64,000 nt of DNA, taken from NCBI GenBank assembly GCA_003153555.1, contig PLZS01000206.1, positions 48,029 through 112,028 of the forward strand. The letters are read 5' to 3'. Below are positions 44,643 through 54,191 of this stretch, piece by piece. The notes beneath the pieces were generated by a model. That model was not told the DNA's origin. It searched no databases and was given only the letters and a program-made list of their open reading frames with translations. The translations under genes were made by a program, and so were the position numbers. Position 1 is the first letter of the stretch, and each line of letters begins with the position of its first letter. This DNA is from Candidatus Melainabacteria bacterium (lineage in GTDB: Bacteria > Cyanobacteriota > Vampirovibrionia > Obscuribacterales > Obscuribacteraceae).

Positions 44643-47273
44643 GTGCACGAATCAATTGCACGGACTAGCGATGACGTGGTCTCGGACCATAACTCCGTCA
44701 ACAAGGCAAGCCTTGGTTGGCGTTCTTACGCAGCCGTTTTTGTTATAGCTACGGCTGCAACAGCTCTTCATCACGTTCTCGAACCTGGCGTCAAAGTGGC
44801 GCTGCTTTTTGATGGCCGGCACTACTTCGAATCATGCCAGCACGTCACCACCCTGATCCTGGCAGCAGTTAGCATGAAACCAGCAGCTGCCGTTGCAGCT
44901 GAACAAGCTTTGCGAGACTGGATCATGTTGGATGGACCAATACTTCCGTGTCTATTCGGCTCGGTTTTTGCCTGTCTCGGCCATAGTCCCGCCAGTTCTG
45001 ACTGGACTGTGATCATCGCGGTGCAAACTGTATTGCACGCAATAGCGGCAGTGCTCGTCTGCAAACTTGCATTTCAACTGACGCGCAATAAGCAGATTGC
45101 CTACGTTTCCGCGGCGCTGTGGACGTTCTACCCAGCTGCAGTGCTCGCGTCCGGTCGACTGATGACCGAGAGCATTGCGGTCGTTCTGCTCCTCTGTCTA
45201 CCACTTGCCCTGCGGGGAGCCCTAAGAAAGACTGGAAGCACCGAGCTTCAACCTTCATCAATCATACAAAGGCTCTCGACAATCCTGAGTGGAAATCCGT
45301 ATGGCTTCACAGCAGGTATTGTATCGGGACTTCTGATCCTGCTAAAGCCCGGCATGATACCGTCCGTAGTATTATGCTGGATCGCGGGCATGGTGATGAC
45401 ACAGAAACGACTTGCACTCGCAGTGGCATTAGTAATTGGTTCGGGACTAGCTCTTAGCCCCTGGCTTTTGTACACGAAGCAGACCACTGGCAAGGCAGCG
45501 ATAACCGTGCAAAGGATGCCTGTGCATAACGCTTTAATTGGTTGGGACCCAGAAACCAACGGTTGGCAAACGAACCCACCATCAGGATTTGAGCGTGTGA
45601 TGAATACGGGCGGGGAGCCGCTTTCGGTAATCGAAGGAATCTGGATCAGTCATCCGCAAGAGTGCCTGAATATTTTGGGAGAAAAGTTCGGACATTTATA
45701 TTCCACGCCATGGAACGACTATCGCGCTAAAGCTTTTCTGCTAAACCCACAAGGACAAGGGATCTATCACTACCTCCTGCTCTTTGCTGGTCTGGCAGGT
45801 TTGTTCGCATGGATTTTGGGAGAGCAGCGCAAGAACAAATTGGCAATTCTGTGCGTATCCGCAGCAGCTGGTCAGTGTGTATATTTGATGTTTGAACCTG
45901 TCTGCAGATATGCTTTTCCGCAGTTTGCCTTCGCGCCGATTCTGTTCGCGCTTTCTCTGCTTCAAATCAAGGGTGCCTCTAGAAATTTAAAAGTGGTGTT
46001 CGTTGCCACTGGGCTCTCTATCGGATGTGTGGGACTGATAGCTTTCAGCGAGTCGTTAGCTACGCAACGATTGGACGAAACTACACACTTTCTGGACTAC
46101 CGAGATCAGGCAATTCAGAGAATTTCGATCGCGCCATCTGCTTCTAAGAAAGCTACTCTGGCACTACTTTTGGTTGACGGAGACAAAAATCTCGGAAACA
46201 ATCTAGTGGAAGTTAACGGACATAATTGCGAAGGACAGTTGCTGCCATTCAACTACTATGATCCGCAGCGGTATCAAGCCTTCAATTTGTTGAAAGAACT
46301 GGGTTATGGTTTGAATGTCCCCGTCGACGACTTCAGGCTTTGGCGGGCGATCCCAGTCCCATTCGAACTGATAAAGGACGGGAAGCTCGAGATCAAGATT
46401 ACTTCAGGCACAAACGGCAGCACCATATACGGTGAATCGCATCCGGGAAGAAATTATCTCAGCCCGGATTTCTTGTGCGTAAATCGTCTGATCAATTCCA
46501 AGGCATCCATGGAAATGCGCAACGAAAGCCCCATTCTGGCTGGACAAAGCAATCATCAATCATCTTTGCGAGATACGGATGGAACGCACAGCCTCACAGA
46601 CTCTTTGCGGATAAAATTATTGTTGGCCCAACCGATAGGCGAAGGCAGTTCGGCAAATGTGGAGCAGAAATCGCTCGTAGAGAATGCGACCACTCCTGGA
46701 TCAAGCAAAATATCTCCGAAACGAAGAGCAAGCGCCCATGGCGATTCAAAGAAGGCGATCGACGCGTCGGCTGTCTTTCTCAAAGATTTAGAACTAAAGG
46801 ATTTCGATGAGAATCTGCGCGGTCAGGACGGCGATTTAAAAATCAGCAAGAGCATTCTGAAAGCAGCCCGAACGACTGGAACGGTGATCAGTCTTCCGGA
46901 CTTCGGCAGCGCTGCAAATTTAGCCATCAGCCTAAGTGGACAAGTCCGCTCGGGCATCAATGCGGGGAGTGCGGGCGTCGTGGTTGAAACAATCACGGAT
47001 AAGAAAAGCGAATGTATTCTCGCGCGCTTACCGTCGTCAATCGAAACAAATAGAGAATGGTCCAAATTTGAGATCAAGGACATTGCTCCTTACTTATCAA
47101 GGCAGGGACGTGTCACTTCAATCAGCGTGGCATTCTTTCCAGGACCCTGGCAGCAAGTAGCTGGCTATGGCTGCGACAGGAGTTGCACTGATTCAAGATT
47201 TCGCCATCTCAAACTTGAAGTTAAAGCAGTCGATCTTCCTTCATTGTCCGGCATGCATCTGTCGTATTTTTAG
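44643..47273 (+). CDS. Large GT39-like membrane glycosyltransferase, paralogue of the 14671 gene
   Basis: This is an approximately 877-residue protein from GTG 44643; the frame is open back to 44526, but that part overlaps the divergent antitoxin and is not protein-like. About 11 membrane segments occupy the first 450 residues, with ASGRLMTESIAVVLLLCLPLALRG matching NSGRLYTESFATFLV in the paralogue. The tail (about 490-877) is soluble and beta-rich with a charged linker. Hydrophobic residues around TAATALHHVLEPG start helix 1. The likely role is hexose transfer from a lipid-linked donor at the outer membrane face. A TACAAT box at 44631-44636 lies 12 bases before the GTG, suggesting either a short leader or a start further in. 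Confidence 0.75.
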   Translation: MHESIARTSDDVVSDHNSVNKASLGWRSYAAVFVIATAATALHHVLEPGVKVALLFDGRHYFESCQHVTTLILAAVSMKPAAAVAAEQALRDWIMLDGPILPCLFGSVFACLGHSPASSDWTVIIAVQTVLHAIAAVLVCKLAFQLTRNKQIAYVSAALWTFYPAAVLASGRLMTESIAVVLLLCLPLALRGALRKTGSTELQPSSIIQRLSTILSGNPYGFTAGIVSGLLILLKPGMIPSVVLCWIAGMVMTQKRLALAVALVIGSGLALSPWLLYTKQTTGKAAITVQRMPVHNALIGWDPETNGWQTNPPSGFERVMNTGGEPLSVIEGIWISHPQECLNILGEKFGHLYSTPWNDYRAKAFLLNPQGQGIYHYLLLFAGLAGLFAWILGEQRKNKLAILCVSAAAGQCVYLMFEPVCRYAFPQFAFAPILFALSLLQIKGASRNLKVVFVATGLSIGCVGLIAFSESLATQRLDETTHFLDYRDQAIQRISIAPSASKKATLALLLVDGDKNLGNNLVEVNGHNCEGQLLPFNYYDPQRYQAFNLLKELGYGLNVPVDDFRLWRAIPVPFELIKDGKLEIKITSGTNGSTIYGESHPGRNYLSPDFLCVNRLINSKASMEMRNESPILAGQSNHQSSLRDTDGTHSLTDSLRIKLLLAQPIGEGSSANVEQKSLVENATTPGSSKISPKRRASAHGDSKKAIDASAVFLKDLELKDFDENLRGQDGDLKISKSILKAARTTGTVISLPDFGSAANLAISLSGQVRSGINAGSAGVVVETITDKKSECILARLPSSIETNREWSKFEIKDIAPYLSRQGRVTSISVAFFPGPWQQVAGYGCDRSCTDSRFRHLKLEVKAVDLPSLSGMHLSYF

Positions 47274-47421
47274 CGACAGCTGCGCCAGGAGAATCCTTGC
47301 GGTGCAAGACCAAATTTCTCTGCCGCTGGTCAATTGCAATCAAACAATTAGCCGCTAAGGTCGCTGCATAAAGCAACACAAAACAAATACCCGAAACGAG
47401 ACATAAATCTTCCAGAGTCAT
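47221..47421 (-). CDS. Possible small membrane protein
   Basis: This 66-residue frame starts with ATG preceded by ggggggaag at a suitable distance. Residues 8-30 (LVSGICFVLLYAATLAANCLIAI) form one transmembrane helix, and the rest is basic and polar. It overlaps the 3' end of the convergent GT39-like gene by about 50 bases. The ribosome-binding site and clean hydrophobic segment argue for a real gene; the lack of homologues known to me argues for caution. Confidence 0.4.
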   Translation of the reverse strand: MTLEDLCLVSGICFVLLYAATLAANCLIAIDQRQRNLVLHRKDSPGAAVAKNTTDACRTMKEDRLL

Positions 47422-47515
47422 AAACTTCCCCCCATTGTTTCTCTCTATTTAGAAAAACGTTCGGAGCAGAGATTTAGTTCAATTATTTTAGAAGAATTTA
47501 TTCAATCAAGCAGAT

Positions 47516-48415
47516 TTACGAAGACTTGGGCGCTATCTGCTTTCCGCCACGAAGATGGAAACTAGCGATGCGAAGATAGGCCAGACTCATGAGACCTGCG
47601 TATGCTGGTACATCCAAATACCAACGGCCCTTTCGATAATGCTTTTTCCAAAACCGATAGAGTCCCCGATGCGAAGATAAAATCATCTTCGCCTTCACTT
47701 GCTTAATCGATTGCCCGTAGTGGTGCACCACTTGAGCCGTGGGCGTAAACCAGATTTGCCAACCGTGTGCTTTAACACGATAACACCAGTCGACTTCTTC
47801 GAAGAGCATCCAAAATCCTTCATCCAAAGTGCCAACCTGATCTATAACTTCGCGCTTGACCATCAAACACGCGCCTTCCGGTTGATCGACTTCACGCTCA
47901 TCATCATGATTCCAGTCGAGCATTTTATACTCACGAAATTTCGGCTGATCTGGAAAAATCTTGCTCAGACCCATTAGCTCGAAAAGCATTCCATTAAAGG
48001 TAGGAAAGGCGCGACATGATCTTTGTATAGATCGATCAGTGTTCAAAAGTTGCGGAGCCACCACGCCAGCTTTCGGATGATTCTCTAAGAAGTCGACAAG
48101 AACCTTGATCGATGAAGGTTGAACCTCTGTATCAGGATTGAGCAAGAGGATCAAACGTCCGCTAGATTGTTTTATGGCTTGGTTGTTAGCAGCAGCAAAT
48201 CCCAGATTGTCAGAATTAGCAATCAACTTCACCCATGGGAAATTCTCACTAACCATCTGAGCCGAGTCGTCTTTTGATGCGTTATCCACCAGAAAAACTT
48301 CGGTCGTCCCAGCCAGCATGTTGGTCGGTCGATCGATTTCGGCCTGGAGAGTGGCTAAACAGGAGCGCAAAAGCTCTCGTGTATTCCAACTAACAATGAT
48401 TATGGATAGATTCAT
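47516..48415 (-). CDS. GT2 glycosyltransferase, rhamnosyltransferase-like (WbbL type)
   Basis: This is a 299-residue GT-A enzyme. LSIIIVSWNTRELLRSCLATL, VDNASKDDS, LGFAAANNQAIKQS and LLNPDTEVQPSS form the canonical N-terminal and metal-binding motifs. The region PEGACLMVKREVIDQVGTLDEGFWMLFEEVDWCYRVKAHGWQIWFTPTAQVVHHYGQS is the hallmark of the WbbL-like group, which often uses dTDP-rhamnose. The rml genes in the same region fit. It is monocistronic and leftward, facing a 577-base gene-free gap. Confidence 0.88.
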   Translation of the reverse strand: MNLSIIIVSWNTRELLRSCLATLQAEIDRPTNMLAGTTEVFLVDNASKDDSAQMVSENFPWVKLIANSDNLGFAAANNQAIKQSSGRLILLLNPDTEVQPSSIKVLVDFLENHPKAGVVAPQLLNTDRSIQRSCRAFPTFNGMLFELMGLSKIFPDQPKFREYKMLDWNHDDEREVDQPEGACLMVKREVIDQVGTLDEGFWMLFEEVDWCYRVKAHGWQIWFTPTAQVVHHYGQSIKQVKAKMILSSHRGLYRFWKKHYRKGRWYLDVPAYAGLMSLAYLRIASFHLRGGKQIAPKSS

Positions 48416-48992
48416 GGCTTCTTTTAAATTGCAGGCATCATTTTAGCCAATAAACGCCTATAAAACTCTGGCAAAAAGTGTTACTAAACGATTGGCAATA
48501 GTCGTTTAGTCCAAATCCCTCCCATCCACCACCTTCACAGTTGCATCTAGTAGCACTAATCAGCAAAATAGGTTGTTTGCACCAGAATTTGTCAGAGCAA
48601 GCAGCCTTACCCAACCACAAAGTGCTACCAATCGAAATCATAAGCCTAAATTGTCATTTATTTCCAGACGAAGCGATTCTGGCGTTTAGTAGCATTATTT
48701 ACTACCCATACCTCAAAAAGTTAGGATTAGCCAAACGCAAGTTACATTTTGTTTAGTGACACTTGAGTCCGTCATTTCGCATTGCGATTCAGCCCACAAG
48801 TTGTCAATCGAGACTAAGCAGGGCTGCTGTGGGCGATTGGCTGGCTGAAAGTGCATCTTGCTCTTCCTGCTCCTCGCTTGAATGCGCCAAATAAAGCCAC
48901 TCTGTCCGCACAAACAAATTTGAGCGGCAATTTCAAACGCACCAGAAGAAATCCGGCTTGCGTTTGGCGCAACTACATGCAAGACTCGAAGT
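48416..48992. other. Gene-free gap with repeated GTTTAGT words
   Basis: No supported gene lies in this 577-base region. It carries a perfect 9-bp dyad (actaaacga at 48483-48491 and tcgtttagt at 48502-48510) and further gtttagt words at 48684-48690 and 48751-48757. The short open frames here have no good start signals. Confidence 0.4.
48483..48510. promoter_or_regulatory. 9-bp inverted repeat, possible operator
   Basis: The arms actaaacga and tcgtttagt are separated by ten bases. The dyad lies between divergently transcribed genes (GT2 leftward, DUF4143 ATPase rightward) and the half-site recurs twice nearby. A regulatory role is plausible but unproven. Confidence 0.35.
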
Positions 48993-50132
48993 ATGAAAAA
49001 CCGAAGCTTTTGGTTCCGGAAAGTCGAAGAGAGCTGGCAGCGCGGCAATGCGATTTGGTTTTCGGGCGTGCCACGGTCTGGCAAGAGCCTAATTGTTCAA
49101 AATCTTCCGCAGGTTGAGTATTTCGATTGCACGCTTCCGACTGTGCGGCGGATGCTTGAACATCCGCTCGAGTTCTTCGCTCGCATTGGCGAAGGGCGCG
49201 TTGCTTTCGACGAAATCAATCGCGTCGTTAATCCAATTGCACTCCTCACTCTGGCCAGGCAGGTCTATCCACAAATCAGGATCATTGCGACAAGCTCAGC
49301 CTCACTCTCGCTGGTCGCTGCAGACAAAGACTTATCAGAGGAACGCATTGAAGAGCTGTGGCTGACACCGATGGTGAGCGCTGACCTTTCCGACTTTCTG
49401 CAACACGATTTGCAACAGCGATTCCTTCGAGGTGGGCTTCCACCTTTCTTCCTGGCTGAAGGATTTCCCGAAAGAGAATTCCAGCAGTGGATGGACGACT
49501 TCTGGTTCAATTCGATTCAAAATATGTTTCGTCTCGAGCGAAAAGCATCCCTGCAAAAGTTTGCAGAGATGTTGATGATCGACAGCGGACAAATATTCGA
49601 GGCAACGAAGTATGCCGAACCTTGCGGCGTGAGCCGCACGACGATCACAAACTATCTGTCTGTTTTAGAGAAAACGTATATTGCCAATCTTCTCAGACCG
49701 TTCAATTCAAGGCGGTCAACAGAAATAATAGCTGCGCCTAAAGTCTATGGCTTCGACACAGGCTTTGTTGCTTTCCATCGCGGCTGGAATCAGCTTCGTC
49801 GATCAGATCTGGGTCCAATGTGGAAGCACTTCGTTCTCAATGAACTACATGCAAGCCTGCAAACCCGGCAGTTTTATTACTGGCGAGACAAAAGGAATCA
49901 CGAAGTCGACTTCATCTTCGCCAGGCGCATCCACACGCCCACGGCTATCGACTGCGCCTGGGCGATGTCAGAATACGATCCAACCGGATTGCAAGCGTTC
50001 AGAAGGCAGTATCCGAACGGTGAGAACTTGATTGTGTGTCACGATGTTACGCAACCATTTTTGCGCACTTATCGGAAGCTGACGGCGAAGTTCGTTCCTC
50101 TCAATCAACTCGTGGACGAGTTGGTCTCCTAG
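48993..50132 (+). CDS. DUF4143-type AAA ATPase
   Basis: This is a 379-residue ATPase of the AAA_14/DUF4143 group. Walker A is GVPRSGKS at residues 25-32, Walker B RVAFDEI with Asp73 and Glu74, and sensor 1 IIATSSAS. The middle section contains a winged-helix-like GVSRTTITNYLSVLEKTYIANLLRPF. The C-terminal DUF4143 domain (DTGFVAFHRGWN, WKHFVLNELHASLQTRQFYYWRDKRNHEVDFIF) resembles a nuclease-like fold in which DxD/VDFIF may be the core. The family is widespread, function largely unknown, and often mobile. Its position just ahead of the sugar genes may be incidental. Confidence 0.88.
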   Translation: MKNRSFWFRKVEESWQRGNAIWFSGVPRSGKSLIVQNLPQVEYFDCTLPTVRRMLEHPLEFFARIGEGRVAFDEINRVVNPIALLTLARQVYPQIRIIATSSASLSLVAADKDLSEERIEELWLTPMVSADLSDFLQHDLQQRFLRGGLPPFFLAEGFPEREFQQWMDDFWFNSIQNMFRLERKASLQKFAEMLMIDSGQIFEATKYAEPCGVSRTTITNYLSVLEKTYIANLLRPFNSRRSTEIIAAPKVYGFDTGFVAFHRGWNQLRRSDLGPMWKHFVLNELHASLQTRQFYYWRDKRNHEVDFIFARRIHTPTAIDCAWAMSEYDPTGLQAFRRQYPNGENLIVCHDVTQPFLRTYRKLTAKFVPLNQLVDELVS

Positions 50133-50194
50133 AGCGCTCCATGAGATAAACACAAGCACCGCCGTGCGCGCTTGATCGTACAATCTACGCACCC

Positions 50195-50776
50195 ATGGAG
50201 CCAGTTGTGCTGAAAGTCCTCAAGCGTTTTACAGATTTAGCGATTTCGCTGACAGCCCTTGCCGCGCTTGCCCCCTGGCTAGGCGTGATTGCAATTGCAA
50301 TCAAGGCTGATTCAAAGGGACCGGTTATTTTCAAACAAAAAAGAATTGGCTTGAATGGAGAATTGTTTGAAATATATAAGTTTCGAACAATGTTTTACGG
50401 CACACCTGACGTACCAACCGATCAAATGCTAAAGCTTCCTAGCCCAATTACCAAAGTAGGTGCGTTTCTACGCAAGACCAGTCTCGATGAGCTTCCTCAG
50501 TTGGTTAACGTCCTTAAAGGCGAGATGAGTTTGGTTGGACCGCGCCCAGCTTTGTATAATCAAACGGAGCTAACGGCGATGCGGCAAGAATCAGGCGTTC
50601 TCAGATTTCCGCCCGGAATCACGGGTTGGGCTCAAGTGAACGGCCGCGATGAGCTGCCCGACAATGTAAAAGTCGAGGCCGACAAGTGGTATTGCGACCA
50701 CTGGAATTATTGGCTTGACTGGCAAATTATTTTCGCCACGTTTGGTGCTGTCGTCAGCAAACGTGGCGCATTCTAG
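50195..50776 (+). CDS. Undecaprenyl-phosphate phosphoglycosyl transferase (PglC-size)
   Basis: This is a 193-residue monotopic phosphoglycosyl transferase that starts lipid-linked glycan assembly by moving a sugar-1-phosphate from a UDP-sugar to undecaprenyl phosphate. The reentrant hydrophobic helix is residues about 14-36. GPVIFKQKRIGLNGELFEIYKFRTM and SLDELPQLVNVLKGEMSLVGPRP are the signature blocks, including the catalytic Asp-Glu pair in SLDELPQ. It is the minimal size, lacking the extra membrane segments of WcaJ-type enzymes. It lies 34 bases before rmlA and is probably in the same transcript. Confidence 0.93.
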   Translation: MEPVVLKVLKRFTDLAISLTALAALAPWLGVIAIAIKADSKGPVIFKQKRIGLNGELFEIYKFRTMFYGTPDVPTDQMLKLPSPITKVGAFLRKTSLDELPQLVNVLKGEMSLVGPRPALYNQTELTAMRQESGVLRFPPGITGWAQVNGRDELPDNVKVEADKWYCDHWNYWLDWQIIFATFGAVVSKRGAF

Positions 50777-50809
50777 GTTCTGACGACCACAAATTTACAG
50801 GACGAACAA

Positions 50810-51886
50810 ATGAAGGGACTAATTTTAAGCGGCGGCAAGGGCACTCGCATGCGGCCGATTACACATACAGCAGCAAAACAGTTGCTGCCAGTAGCAAACA
50901 AGCCGATTCTGTTTTACGGAATTGAAGCGTTGAAATCTGCTGGCATCAAAGAGATCGCAATCATCATTAGTCCAGAAACTGGCAACGACGTGCGCATCGC
51001 AGTAGGCGACGGCAGTCGCTGGGGCATTCGCATAGAATACATCTTGCAAGATGAACCACTGGGATTGGCTCATGCTGTCAAAACCGCAAGACCTTTTCTG
51101 GGCGAAGATCCGTTTGTTATGTATCTCGGCGACAACTTAATCAAGGACGGTGTCGGTCCTCTAGTGACAAGGTTTGAAGAAGGGCATGCAGACGCCTTTA
51201 TTCTTCTCAAAGAAGTTGCTAATCCAAGTTCTTTCGGCGTTGCCCAGTTAAATGAGGACGGCAGCCGCATCCTCTGCCTAGAAGAGAAGCCGGCTAATCC
51301 AAAATCAAATCTTGCCCTGGTTGGCGTTTACCTTTTCAACAAAAACATTCACACGGCCATCGACCAAATCAAGCCGAGCAAGCGCGGTGAGCTTGAAATA
51401 ACCGACGCCATTCAGCAATTGATTTCGACCGGACACCACGTCGACAGTCACATTCTGCAAAGTTGGTGGCTAGACACTGGAAAGAAAGACGACATGCTCG
51501 AAGCCAACCGCGTTGTGCTCGACGAAATGACTGATGTCTCGATGCTGGGCACCACAGATAGTGGCTCAAGAATTTCGGGACGCGTCCACATCGGCAAAGG
51601 CAGCATATTAAAGAACTGCACGGTTCGTGGTCCCGCGATGATTGGTGAAGACTGCATTCTCGAAGACAGCTACGTTGGTCCATTCACGTCTATCGGTGAT
51701 GGTGCCCGCGTCACTCACGCAGAAATAGAACACTGCATTTTGCGCGAGCACTGTCAGATAATTGATTTCCACGGACGCATTGAAGACAGCCTGATCGGTG
51801 TAAACGTTGAACTGAAAAGAAGCAACAGCAAACCGATTGCGTTTAGATTAATGATCGGTGATGACAGTAAAGTTGAAGTTGTCTAG
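50810..51886 (+). CDS. rmlA: Glucose-1-phosphate thymidylyltransferase, long form
   Basis: This enzyme makes dTDP-glucose from dTTP and glucose-1-phosphate. LSGGKGTRMRPITHTAAKQLLPVANKP is the nucleotide-binding start, and YLGDNLIKDG and EEKPANPKSNLALVGVYLF complete the nucleotidyltransferase core (1-230). At 358 residues it is the long (StrD/RfbA2-like) form, with a left-handed beta-helix tail showing hexapeptide repeats (SRISGRVHIGKGSILKNCTVRGPAMIGEDC). The C-terminal extension is common in Gram-positive and cyanobacterial enzymes. It is followed at some distance by rmlB. Confidence 0.93.
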   Translation: MKGLILSGGKGTRMRPITHTAAKQLLPVANKPILFYGIEALKSAGIKEIAIIISPETGNDVRIAVGDGSRWGIRIEYILQDEPLGLAHAVKTARPFLGEDPFVMYLGDNLIKDGVGPLVTRFEEGHADAFILLKEVANPSSFGVAQLNEDGSRILCLEEKPANPKSNLALVGVYLFNKNIHTAIDQIKPSKRGELEITDAIQQLISTGHHVDSHILQSWWLDTGKKDDMLEANRVVLDEMTDVSMLGTTDSGSRISGRVHIGKGSILKNCTVRGPAMIGEDCILEDSYVGPFTSIGDGARVTHAEIEHCILREHCQIIDFHGRIEDSLIGVNVELKRSNSKPIAFRLMIGDDSKVEVV

Positions 51887-52053
51887 GCGCCACAATTCAG
51901 GCTTGGCAACTTCATTAAGCAAGATTCACACCAGATAGTGCGCAGATTATTTCTCTTACGTTGACCACGAAGGGGTTGTCACTGGACAATCACTCATGAC
52001 GACTGGAAACAGTTGCAGTTGTCAAGCTTTCGGGATACAGCGAGGAATACTAA

Positions 52054-53103
52054 ATGCAGTTACTCATCACCGGCGGACTAGGCTTCATTGGAAGCAATCT
52101 GGTTCGCTATCTGTTGAATACTCACCCTGACTACACAATCATCAATCTAGACGCTGTCACCTACGCGGGACACCCGGAGAATCTGTTCGCAGTTACTAAC
52201 AACCCACGCTATAAATTCGTCAAAGGCAGAATTGAAGATCCTAACGTGGTCAACGACATCGTTTCTGGAAAGCGATTCGGAGCCATCGATGGCATCATCA
52301 ACTTAGCAGCTGAAAGCCACGTTGATCGTTCAATTTCTGATCCTGCGGTATTTGTACAGACCAACGTTATGGGCACTCAAGTTCTGCTTGAGGCCGCCTA
52401 CAAGCACGGAAAACTGCCCACCGGTGGATTCCGTATCAAGTATGTCCAAGTTTCCACAGATGAAGTTTATGGCTCACTTGGACCAACGGGCTTATTCACA
52501 GAAGAAACTCCACTTGCTGCAAACAGCCCTTATTCGGCTAGTAAGGCAGCAGCAGATTTGTTATGCCGCGCTTATTTCCATACATTTGGATTCCCAGCAG
52601 TGATTACTCGTTGCTCCAATAACTATGGACCTTATCAGCATCCTGAGAAGCTGATTCCTCTATTCATTACGAACTGCTTCGTCAACAAGCAAGTGCCTGT
52701 ATACGGCGACGGTCTCAACGTTCGCGATTGGTTGCACGTCGAAGACCACTGCCGAGCTATCGACCTGGCATTCCACAAAGGTCAAGCTGGCGAGGTCTAC
52801 AACATCGGCGGCAATAACGAACGCACCAACATGCAAATCACCCAGCTGGTTCTTAAGGAATTAGGTAAGGGACCAGAGCTGATCAAGTATGTAGAAGACC
52901 GACTTGGACACGATCGTCGGTACGCGATTGATTCCACGAAGATTCAAAATGAACTTGGTTGGAAGCCGATACACACATTTGAAACAGGCATATACCAGAC
53001 TATCGCCTGGTATAAGACCAATCAGTCATGGCTGAACGCTGTAACTAAGCAGCCGGATTTCGCGCCGGTTGTCGTGCCAGTAACAACTGCGACTGTCGTT
53101 TAA
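52054..53103 (+). CDS. rmlB: dTDP-glucose 4,6-dehydratase
   Basis: This is the second step of dTDP-rhamnose synthesis. It has the extended SDR fold with GGLGFIGSNLVRYLL at the N-terminus, NLAAESHVDRSI, VSTDEVYGSLG and YSASKAAADLLCRAY (catalytic Tyr-xxx-Lys). The Asp-Glu pair in STDEVYG is the dehydratase acid/base. RCSNNYGPYQHPEKLIPLFI and the dehydratase-specific VYGDGLNVRDWLHVEDHC are also present. The length of 349 residues is standard. Gaggaa upstream of the ATG supports the start. Confidence 0.96.
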   Translation: MQLLITGGLGFIGSNLVRYLLNTHPDYTIINLDAVTYAGHPENLFAVTNNPRYKFVKGRIEDPNVVNDIVSGKRFGAIDGIINLAAESHVDRSISDPAVFVQTNVMGTQVLLEAAYKHGKLPTGGFRIKYVQVSTDEVYGSLGPTGLFTEETPLAANSPYSASKAAADLLCRAYFHTFGFPAVITRCSNNYGPYQHPEKLIPLFITNCFVNKQVPVYGDGLNVRDWLHVEDHCRAIDLAFHKGQAGEVYNIGGNNERTNMQITQLVLKELGKGPELIKYVEDRLGHDRRYAIDSTKIQNELGWKPIHTFETGIYQTIAWYKTNQSWLNAVTKQPDFAPVVVPVTTATVV

Positions 53104-53177
53104 CTCCTCAACTTGGTATTATGTCGACTGTCTGTGCAGCACTTGAATGCGGAGGCGTGGCTTTGCCGCGGATCTAA

Positions 53178-54047
53178 ATGGAAACGATGAAACTATTGGT
53201 CACCGGCGCTGGTGGCATGCTGGGTCAATCACTATCTGCTTGTTTGGAATCACGAGGCCATGATGTCGTCAGCGTGCCGAAAGAGCGCTTAGACGTCACC
53301 AACTACTCGCAATGCCTTGAAGTAATCGAAGAAGAAGCGCCAGATTTGATCATTCACTGCGGTGCATTCACCAAGGTCGATCAAGCGGAGTCCGAGCCGG
53401 CTTTGGCGTATCACATTAACGGCTATGGCACAGAGAATTTAGCAGTTGCTTGCAATATATTTGAAACGCCGATGCTTTATTTTAGCTCCGACTATGTATT
53501 TGATGGCGAACAGAATCAGCCTTACAATCCCTGGGATGCAACACGCCCTCTGTCAGTCTACGGAAAGAGCAAATTAGCTGGCGAAAAGGCTATTCAACGA
53601 CATCTCTCGCGCTTCTACATTGTGCGCACCAGTTGGCTGTATGGTCCTAATGGAAAGAACTTCGTCGACACCATTTTGTCGATGGCGGATGATCGCAAAA
53701 CGCTACGCGTCGTATCCGATCAAATCGGTACTCCGACTTGCACTCTCAGCTTGTCTGAAACGGTGTCTGATTTGATTATGACTGGACGTTGGGGCATTTA
53801 TCACGGCACAGATGATGGCGTCACAAGCTGGTATGACTTCGCTAAAGAAATTCTTCGGGATAGAGACAATGAAATTATTCCGATCGCTACTAAAGATATG
53901 CCGCGTCCGGCTACGCGTCCAAAATATTCAGTCCTCGACAAAACAACTCTGATAAATACGATTGGGCGTGAGCTTCCGCCATGGCAAGAATCGCTAAATA
54001 CCTACATGCAGCTGCACACCGGTCGTAAAGAAACAGCCAAGAAATAA
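53178..54047 (+). CDS. rmlD: dTDP-4-dehydrorhamnose reductase
   Basis: This enzyme reduces dTDP-4-keto-L-rhamnose to dTDP-L-rhamnose. LLVTGAGGMLGQSLSACLESRGH is the NAD(P)H site. NCGAFTKVDQAESEP in the form HCGAFTKVDQAESEP, FSSDYVFDGEQNQPYNPWDATRPLSVYGKSKLAGE and RTSWLYGPNGKNFVDTI are family hallmarks with the Tyr-xxx-Lys in YGKSK. At 289 residues it is normal. ATG 53178 was used; ATG three codons later is equally possible. It is 74 bases after rmlB. Confidence 0.95.
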   Translation: METMKLLVTGAGGMLGQSLSACLESRGHDVVSVPKERLDVTNYSQCLEVIEEEAPDLIIHCGAFTKVDQAESEPALAYHINGYGTENLAVACNIFETPMLYFSSDYVFDGEQNQPYNPWDATRPLSVYGKSKLAGEKAIQRHLSRFYIVRTSWLYGPNGKNFVDTILSMADDRKTLRVVSDQIGTPTCTLSLSETVSDLIMTGRWGIYHGTDDGVTSWYDFAKEILRDRDNEIIPIATKDMPRPATRPKYSVLDKTTLINTIGRELPPWQESLNTYMQLHTGRKETAKK

Positions 54048-54191
54048 TCAGTTCTCCGCCCGAACTGAAGGCGACGGAGCGCTTATAAAAATAGACAAGG
54101 TCTGGACTAGAGCGGGTCCGGGCTGCTATCCTATCGTCTTGTCATTTGCTCCAAAGCAGCACAACTTTTCTGAAAAGGCGCTTATCTTCTA

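Noticed and set aside
48541..48756. 71-residue open frame in the 48.4-49.0 kb gap
   Set aside because: No start signal and composition suggests chance; it overlaps the repeated GTTTAGT words.
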